28,154 bases of DNA from Arthrobacter sp. (GTDB taxonomy: Bacteria > Actinomycetota > Actinomycetes > Actinomycetales > Micrococcaceae): positions 1-28,154 of the forward strand of contig JAPSIT010000019.1 in assembly GCA_031178585.1 (NCBI GenBank), read 5' to 3'. The position numbers were made by a program, and so were the translations under genes. The notes beneath the pieces are model-generated. The model was not told the DNA's origin. It searched no databases and worked only from the letters and a program-made list of their open reading frames with translations. Of the stretch, positions 23,810 through 28,154 are shown piece by piece; within the stretch, counting starts at the first letter, position 1; every line of letters starts with the position of its first letter.

Positions 23810-25660
23810 CTACGTTGCCCGCTTGTCCGTCGTTGTTCCAGCCCCTGGCGCTCCGGGCACTTCTTCGGCCGCAAGCCGCTCGCTGAGCTGTGCCTCCACG
23901 GCCTCCGTGACCTGGTCCGCCAGGTGCTCCTGGTAGTGCTCCTGGACCGAGTCGTGGATTTGCTCCGCGAAGTGCTCCTGGACCGAGTCGTGCATGGTGT
24001 CGTGCACCTGCTCGGTGACATGGGCCGTCATCTGGTCCCGAGCTAGCTTGCGCTGCGCCCGCATCAGGATGGCGTGCTCACGATGGAATGCCTTAGCCGT
24101 GGAGATGCACATCAGAATGATGACCACGCTGAAAGGTACTGCCGTCAGGATCGCCGCGGTCTGAATTGCCTGCAGTCCGTTGGCCAGGAGCAGTGCGATG
24201 GCAACAGCGGCGGCAGCCGAGGCCCAGAAAATGCGCAACCAGTTCTTCGGTTCCACGTCGCCGCCGGTGGAGATCATGCCCATAACCAAGGCACCGGAGT
24301 CCGCAGATGTGATAAAGAAGATGGCGATCAGAAGAATGGCGCCCACCGTGAGGATAGTTCCGCCTGGCAGGCTACCCAGCAAGCCGAACAGTGCGCCCTC
24401 GGTATCCACGCTCCCATCGTCACCGATCAGTCCCCCGGCACCGAACAACTCGCGGTGAATCGCCGCACCCCCCAGGACGGCGAACCACATGAAGCCGACG
24501 GTCGTAGGTACAAGGAGTACGCCGACAACGAATTGACGGACGGTGCGGCCCTTTGAGATGCGGGCAATAAAGATGCCGACGAAGGGCGCCCAAGAGATCC
24601 ACCAGCCCCAGTAGAAGGTTGTCCAGGCCGCTTGCCAGGCTTCCCCTTCCGCGCCTGAGAAGGCCAGGGTGTTGAAGGTAAGGCCTACCACGTTCTGCAG
24701 ATAGTTGCCGAGGGACTGCACGAACTCACGAAGCAGGAACAGGGTGGGGCCGGTGAACAGCACGACGAGCATCAGCAGCGCGGCAAGAACTATGTTGGTG
24801 TTGGACAACCACTTCATGCCCCTGCCCACGCCGGACACCACCGACACGATGGTCAAGGTGATGATGCACAGGATCAGCCCGATCTGCGTCATGGTGGTGG
24901 CCTGAACGATGTTGGCTTGTTCCAGACCGGAGGAAATCTGCAGGACGCCGAGGCCCAGTGAGGTGGCCACGCCAAAGAGCGTACCTACCAGCGCGACGAC
25001 GTCGATCAGGTTGCCCCACCCGCCGGAGACGCGTTTCCGCCCCAGGAGCGGCTCGAGGGCCCACCGTATGGAGATGGGGCGGTTTCTGCGGTGCACAGCG
25101 TAGGCAATGGACACCCCCACCACAACATAGATGGCCCACGCGTGAAGCCCCCAGTGGAGGTACGTCTGGGTCATCGCCTGCTGGGCAATCTCCAAGGGGG
25201 AGCCTTCTACACCGGGCCGGGGTGCGGCGAAATGGTTCAATGGCTCAGCCACACCAAAAAAGACCAGCCCGATTCCCATGCCAGCGGCGAACAGGAGGGC
25301 GAACCAGGACATGACGCTGAACTCGGGTGCGTCCTCGTCCTTTCCTAGTTTGATGTCGCCGTAGCGGCCGAGGCCGATCCAGAGGGCGAATGCCACGAAG
25401 AGCGCGATGGCTGCCACGTAGTACCAGCCGAACCACCTGATGACGTTGCTTTGAATCGCGCCGAACAGTTCGGTCGCGGCGGCCGGGAAAATCGTTGCGA
25501 AGAGGACAAACACGATGATGACGCCGGCTGCGGGCCAGAATACCCAACGGGCCAGATGGTTGCCGCCGGATCCGGGCGGGTGATCCGTGCGGTTCCCGGC
25601 CGCGGGGGGTGTTTCCCCTCCTGGTTTGCTGATGGTCCTTGCGCCTGGTGTGGCGGACAT
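23810..25660 (-). CDS. BCCT family transporter (betaine/choline/carnitine type) with His-rich repeated tail
   Basis: 616 residues, twelve membrane segments. BCCT carriers import trimethylammonium solutes such as glycine betaine, mostly for osmoprotection. Signature elements: LLFAAGMGIGLVFFGVAEPLNHF (122-144, with the GMGIG motif), WTTFYWGWWISWAPFVGIFIARISKGRT (346-373, family signature with the aromatic box), ITSADSGALVMGMISTGG (450-467). A cytoplasmic N-terminus of about 38 residues and a C-terminal extension (540-616) flank the core. The extension carries HDSVQEH twice (557-563, 569-575), seven His at spacings of 6, 4, 6, 6, 6 and 4, and many Glu/Gln. In BetP the C-terminal helix senses osmotic stress but is basic; this one is acidic and His-rich. 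Start ATG 25660 has AGGAG 8 bases upstream; an in-frame TTG is too close to it. Confidence 0.94.
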   Translation of the reverse strand: MSATPGARTISKPGGETPPAAGNRTDHPPGSGGNHLARWVFWPAAGVIIVFVLFATIFPAAATELFGAIQSNVIRWFGWYYVAAIALFVAFALWIGLGRYGDIKLGKDEDAPEFSVMSWFALLFAAGMGIGLVFFGVAEPLNHFAAPRPGVEGSPLEIAQQAMTQTYLHWGLHAWAIYVVVGVSIAYAVHRRNRPISIRWALEPLLGRKRVSGGWGNLIDVVALVGTLFGVATSLGLGVLQISSGLEQANIVQATTMTQIGLILCIITLTIVSVVSGVGRGMKWLSNTNIVLAALLMLVVLFTGPTLFLLREFVQSLGNYLQNVVGLTFNTLAFSGAEGEAWQAAWTTFYWGWWISWAPFVGIFIARISKGRTVRQFVVGVLLVPTTVGFMWFAVLGGAAIHRELFGAGGLIGDDGSVDTEGALFGLLGSLPGGTILTVGAILLIAIFFITSADSGALVMGMISTGGDVEPKNWLRIFWASAAAAVAIALLLANGLQAIQTAAILTAVPFSVVIILMCISTAKAFHREHAILMRAQRKLARDQMTAHVTEQVHDTMHDSVQEHFAEQIHDSVQEHYQEHLADQVTEAVEAQLSERLAAEEVPGAPGAGTTTDKRAT

Positions 25661-25754
25661 TCCCAATTCTCCTTTTGCGCTGTGAAACGCTCAGACTGCT
25701 CTGGTAGTTCGTCTCTTGTATTTTCGTCTGTTCTACGTCAGGTTGCAGCTTGTA

Positions 25755-25760
25755 ATTCTA
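25755..25760 (-). promoter_or_regulatory. Candidate -10 element for the BCCT gene
   Basis: TAGAAT on the minus strand (25760-25755), about 95 bases before the ATG, in a short AT-rich stretch. The -35 region is weak. Confidence 0.35.
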
Positions 25761-25796
25761 GGAAAAGCCATCACCACTTCTTTGTTAACGGCTGGG

Positions 25797-26237
25797 ATGC
25801 CGTCCCTCACCGAAGCCATGGTGGCGGAGGTATCGGGCAGCCTGCTGCCCACGACCCTCCTCATCCGGCGGCTGTCCCGCCGAGGGCGTACCGGTGGAGG
25901 CCGACGAGTCGCGCTGGCGGGAGTGGGCGGCGGGCATAAGCGGGGACATCCCGTTCCGCGGAGCCGTTCTGCGGAGCCTGCTGACGCTGAAGCTGCTGAC
26001 CTACTCCCCCCGGGCGCACCCGTCGCGGCACCCACCACGTCCCTGCCCGAGGATCTGGGCGGCATCCGGAACTGGGACTACACCGGAGGGTATGTGGCTC
26101 GCGGGCCGCTGGGCCTGTTCAGCGAGGAGATCGACACCGCCACCGGGGCCTTCCTCGGAAACTACCCCCAGGCCATGACCCGCCCCGCACTGTTCAGGCA
26201 GCCCTGGCCCTCCGCGATGCGGCCCAGGAGCCGCTAG
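25797..26237 (+). pseudogene. Glycoside hydrolase family 15 (glucoamylase/trehalase-like) pseudogene
   Basis: Three GH15 pieces remain in order. Piece one (25797-~25878) reads MPSLTEAMVAEVSGSLLPTTLLIRRLS, as in the N-terminal beta domain. Piece two, in the next frame (~25870-26010), reads GVPVEADESRWREW and then FRGAVLRSLLTLKLLTYSP, the entrance to the catalytic domain. Piece three, back in the first frame (26011-26237), reads GAPVAAPTTSLPEDLGGIRNWDY, the highly conserved GH15 active-site block, then jumps directly to GPLGLFSEEIDTATGAFLGNYPQAMTRPAL, the C-terminal block. Inserting one base at 26010/26011 would restore SPTGAPVAAPTTSLPE, so a 1-bp deletion occurred there. About 300 residues of the (alpha/alpha)6 barrel and much of the N-terminal domain are missing. 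The reading frame ends in a TAG contributed by a dispersed repeat. No start site with a good RBS is visible. Confidence 0.85.
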
Positions 26238-26270
26238 TTGAGCTTGTCGAAACCAAGCCTGCCGAAACCC
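26235..26270 (+). repeat. Dispersed repeat copy 4
   Basis: TAGTTGAGCTTGTCGAAACC (26235-26254) followed by a partial unit AAGCCTGCCGAAACCC (26255-26270). It abuts the end of the GH15 remnant and supplies its TAG stop. Confidence 0.65.
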
Positions 26271-26271
26271 G

Positions 26272-26300
26272 CAGACAACGTCAGTCCCGAGCTCTACAAT
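26272..26300 (+). promoter_or_regulatory. Promoter of the 26393-27687 operon
   Basis: CAGACA (26272-26277), 17 bases, TACAAT (26295-26300). Good spacing and a near-consensus -10. The expected leader is about 86 bases. Nothing else recognisable lies in 26301-26392. Confidence 0.5.
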
Positions 26301-26392
26301 GAGCATTCACAGGCGGGTGCGCGGGCGCTCCTGCTTCGTTCGTAGACAGTGTGAATCTGCCTTGGACGAATCATGAATGGGGATGACTGATC

Positions 26393-27106
26393 ATGAGTGA
26401 CGGCGCACCCGGCTCCGGACCAGAACCCCGTGCCGTCCCGCCACGTAAACCTCCAAATCCGCCGCGAATCGGAACAGCTAAAGGCCGTTCGACGCCGGCC
26501 GAGGGTCGGCCTGCCTTGCCCGCCATGCGGGTGGTGCGCAGGGACGCGGTGCCAGCACCGCAGGTCGATAACTACGCGGAGTTCATCGGACGGCTGGATG
26601 CAGCGGCCGGAAAACTCACTCCGCGGCGGGATGCCCTGGCCAAGGCCCTGCGCGCTGCGGAGCTGCTCTTCAACCAGAACCACGCAGGGCTCGAGCTGTG
26701 GGGTCAGCGCCTATGCCTCATCAACCAGCTCCTGGCCCGGCACACGTCAACACAGCACGCGCGGCGATACAGCACGCTGAAAGAACTTCATGACGTCGCA
26801 TTCAAGATGGAGCAGATGTTCACCAGCCGCACTCAGCGCGTGCAGGGAGTGTGCGGCGCGATCCGGGCACGTCGGGACCAGATCAACACGTCGCTGTTTG
26901 AGCTGGAGAAAAGCAGGGTCAAACTGACGTCCTCCCGGTTACTCGCAATGGAGCGGGAAAACCTCCGGAAGGTCGCCAACGATCTTTCGGTCTCGGCGGA
27001 GGGCATGAGTCTCAATTTCCCGGATCCGGGCCTCCGGGAAAGTCTTCGGGAGGCGAGGGAAGCCATCATCCTGGCGGAGGCCCTGCTGGAAGTGAAAGGG
27101 AACTGA
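26393..27106 (+). CDS. Coiled-coil protein of unknown function (237 aa), first gene of a pair
   Basis: Not recognised. GGGGATG precedes the ATG at a normal distance. Residues 1-56 are Pro/Arg/Gly-rich and probably disordered (PRAVPPRKPPNPPRIG). From 57 to the end the protein is almost wholly helical: YAEFIGRLDAAAGKLTPRRDALAKALRAAELLFN (61-94), ELWGQRLCLINQLLARH (101-117), LKELHDVAFKMEQMFTSRTQRVQGV (129-153), then NTSLFELEKSRVKLTSSRLLAMERENLRKVANDL (165-198) and a last helix (213-235). Heptad-like Leu/Ala spacing suggests a coiled-coil bundle. No signal peptide or TM segment. The next gene starts 2 bases after the stop and encodes a two-TM protein, so the products probably act together, perhaps as a membrane-attached scaffold. 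Function is open. Confidence 0.87.
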   Translation: MSDGAPGSGPEPRAVPPRKPPNPPRIGTAKGRSTPAEGRPALPAMRVVRRDAVPAPQVDNYAEFIGRLDAAAGKLTPRRDALAKALRAAELLFNQNHAGLELWGQRLCLINQLLARHTSTQHARRYSTLKELHDVAFKMEQMFTSRTQRVQGVCGAIRARRDQINTSLFELEKSRVKLTSSRLLAMERENLRKVANDLSVSAEGMSLNFPDPGLRESLREAREAIILAEALLEVKGN

Positions 27107-27108
27107 TC

Positions 27109-27687
27109 ATGCCAACTCCACGGACAGAGACCCGGGAAATCTGCAGCTTCACTTCCAAGGATTGGACGGGCAAACCGGCCGAGGGCGCGGGCGCGATGTT
27201 CGGCGGTTTCTCCGTCATCGGCTTCGTCCTGTGCCTGGTCCTGATGACCTTCACACCCGCGCTGAGGGACGTCGGAGCGAGCATGCTCTTCGTCGCGCTC
27301 TTCGCCGGCACGTTCACGGTGCTGGGCATCCTGGGCAAGAATTCAAGTGAGCGGGCTTTCCTGCGGCGGCTGACTGGCACTGTCAATGAGGTAATTCTCG
27401 AGCTGACGGCGGACAGGACGAACCAACTCTCGCCGGATGAGCTCCGCTCGCTGCTCCTCGAGGGCGGAAGCCTCCCCCTGCTGGTGAACGGGGTGTCCGG
27501 CCTGCACCTGATGGTGATTCCGCAGCCCTCGCCGAAGCCGAAGCAGTACGCCAAGCCGAGAACGGAAGTGGTCACCACGACGCGCATCGTCATCGCAGCT
27601 ATCCCACCGGATTACGGCATCAGCAGCTTCGACCGGCTGCTCGACACCGCAACCACCGACCCGGGCTTCAATTCGGCCGCCTCGTAA
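27109..27687 (+). CDS. Two-TM protein with C-terminal cytosolic domain (192 aa), second gene of the pair
   Basis: Not recognised. It starts 2 bases after the upstream stop, with GGGAAC inside the end of that gene as RBS; both genes share the start context CTGATCATG. Residues 1-28 are polar, TM1 is about 30-49, TM2 about 57-76. The remainder is cytoplasmic: FLRRLTGTVNEVILELTADRTNQLSPDELRSLLLEGGSLPLLVNGVSGLHLMVIPQP (84-140), a Pro/Lys linker, and RTEVVTTTRIVIAAIPPDYGISSFDRLLDTA (151-181). The SPDELRSLLLEG segment resembles a small helical adaptor and the last part looks like a beta-strand pair. Length and order do not match a named family known to me. A strong terminator follows, so the operon has just these two genes. 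Confidence 0.87.
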   Translation: MPTPRTETREICSFTSKDWTGKPAEGAGAMFGGFSVIGFVLCLVLMTFTPALRDVGASMLFVALFAGTFTVLGILGKNSSERAFLRRLTGTVNEVILELTADRTNQLSPDELRSLLLEGGSLPLLVNGVSGLHLMVIPQPSPKPKQYAKPRTEVVTTTRIVIAAIPPDYGISSFDRLLDTATTDPGFNSAAS

Positions 27688-27707
27688 CGCAGGTGCCACC
27701 CACACCA

Positions 27708-27746
27708 GAGGGCGCGTCCGGCCAGGCCGGACGCGCCCTCCAATTT
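27708..27746. terminator. Bidirectional intrinsic terminator
   Basis: Perfect 15-bp stem GAGGGCGCGTCCGGC / GCCGGACGCGCCCTC (27708-27722 and 27726-27740) with a 3-base loop, followed by CAATTT. It lies between the convergent ends of the two-gene operon and the permease gene. Confidence 0.88.
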
Positions 27747-27768
27747 GCGCGGAATCCCCAAGCCGGGG

Positions 27769-28154
27769 TTAGTCGATGAGGACCGGAGGCTCGACGCGAT
27801 CGGAAGACTCCGCGTGGCCTTGGGCCTTGGCGGAGCGTTTCATGGAACGGTTCATGGAACGGTGGTGCAGCCAGTTCGCCGCAGCCAGGACAGCCACGAG
27901 GGTGAACGTGCTCAGGAGCTGGGGACGGGAATCCTCGCCGATGAAGCCGACCGTGAAGATGGCCGCGAGAATGAGCAGGCCAAGGCCAGTCAGCCAGGGG
28001 AAGCCTGCCATCCGCAGCGGAAGGGCGGTTCCTTCACGGTCAGCGCGGAGGCGCAGCGCGAGCTGGGCCAGGAGTGCTGACGTCCACACCAGCAGGCATG
28101 TCGAACCCACGATGTTCAGCAGAACGCCAAGCACCATCTCGGGGAACGCCAGTT
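27769..28154 (-). CDS. Amino-acid permease (APC family), C-terminal fragment cut by the window edge
   Basis: The frame is open to base 28154, so the 5' part lies outside the window. About 127 C-terminal residues are visible: LAFPEMVLGVLLNIVGSTCLLVWTSALLAQLALRLR, then LPLRMAGFPWLTGLGLLILAAIFTVGFI, then a final membrane segment and a basic tail with HHRSMNRSMKRSAK. The FPE-x-x-LGVLLN-x-x-G element, the (R/K)LR after a TM, and the LPLRM-x-x-FPWLT motif are characteristic of the last three to four segments of AroP/GabP-type amino-acid:proton symporters. The internal ATG at 28137 is not the true start. The substrate cannot be told from this part. Confidence 0.85.
   Translation of the reverse strand, partial: LAFPEMVLGVLLNIVGSTCLLVWTSALLAQLALRLRADREGTALPLRMAGFPWLTGLGLLILAAIFTVGFIGEDSRPQLLSTFTLVAVLAAANWLHHRSMNRSMKRSAKAQGHAESSDRVEPPVLID

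Overview
This is chromosomal DNA of a high-GC actinobacterium, most likely a soil Micrococcales of the Arthrobacter/Pseudarthrobacter type. Evidence: strongly GC-rich codon use, several GTG starts, at least one apparently leaderless gene, an rRNA-operon leader of Micrococcales type at the left edge, and protein families typical of that group. No phage, IS element, CRISPR array or tRNA gene was seen. The window is mostly ordinary chromosome with an accessory flavour: exported enzymes, nutrient scavenging, stress functions and several orphan genes.

Layout. 1-310: minus-strand leader and two candidate promoters of an rRNA operon whose 16S gene should lie just beyond base 1. 480-5360: small winged-helix-like orphan, soluble Ser/Thr kinase with a C-terminal GAF domain, large multicopper oxidase with unusual domain order, PspC-type protein. 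5428-7843: exonuclease-fold protein that has lost its catalytic residues, and the Tat-exported phosphatase PhoD with a PHO-box-like repeat upstream. 8034-13020: M20 peptidase, small secreted protein in an AT-richer island, two-TM protein, cyclopropane-fatty-acid synthase family enzyme, DJ-1/Hsp31-like protein. 13100-17144: HAD hydrolase and small partner, then the gluconate locus: gntP and gntK on the minus strand, gntR divergent on the plus strand, with three palindromes between them spaced exactly 22 bp centre to centre. 17334-22606: secreted protein with conserved His/Cys, small ferredoxin-fold-like protein, secreted beta-propeller phytase with a duplicated Ig-like plus CBM96/DNRLRE-like module, DUF808 membrane protein. 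22772-25760: cold-shock protein with a long leader, TfoX-N protein, BCCT osmolyte transporter with a His-rich repeated tail. 25797-28154: decayed GH15 glucoamylase/trehalase pseudogene, two-gene operon of unknown function (coiled-coil protein plus two-TM protein), and the C-terminal end of an amino-acid permease running off the right edge.

Themes. PhoD and phytase are both exported and release phosphate from organic esters. gntP/gntK/gntR form a complete substrate-responsive gluconate uptake unit. The BCCT transporter, Csp, PspC-type protein, DJ-1-like protein and CFA synthase fit osmotic, cold and envelope stress. A short dispersed repeat resembling TGGTTGAGCCTGTCGAAACC sits at the 3' ends of four genes or gene remnants and supplies the stop codon of at least one.

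No complete novel system can be proven from sequence alone. The best candidates for new biology are the catalytically dead DnaQ-fold protein, the 26393-27687 gene pair, the permuted multicopper oxidase without an export signal, and the BCCT tail.
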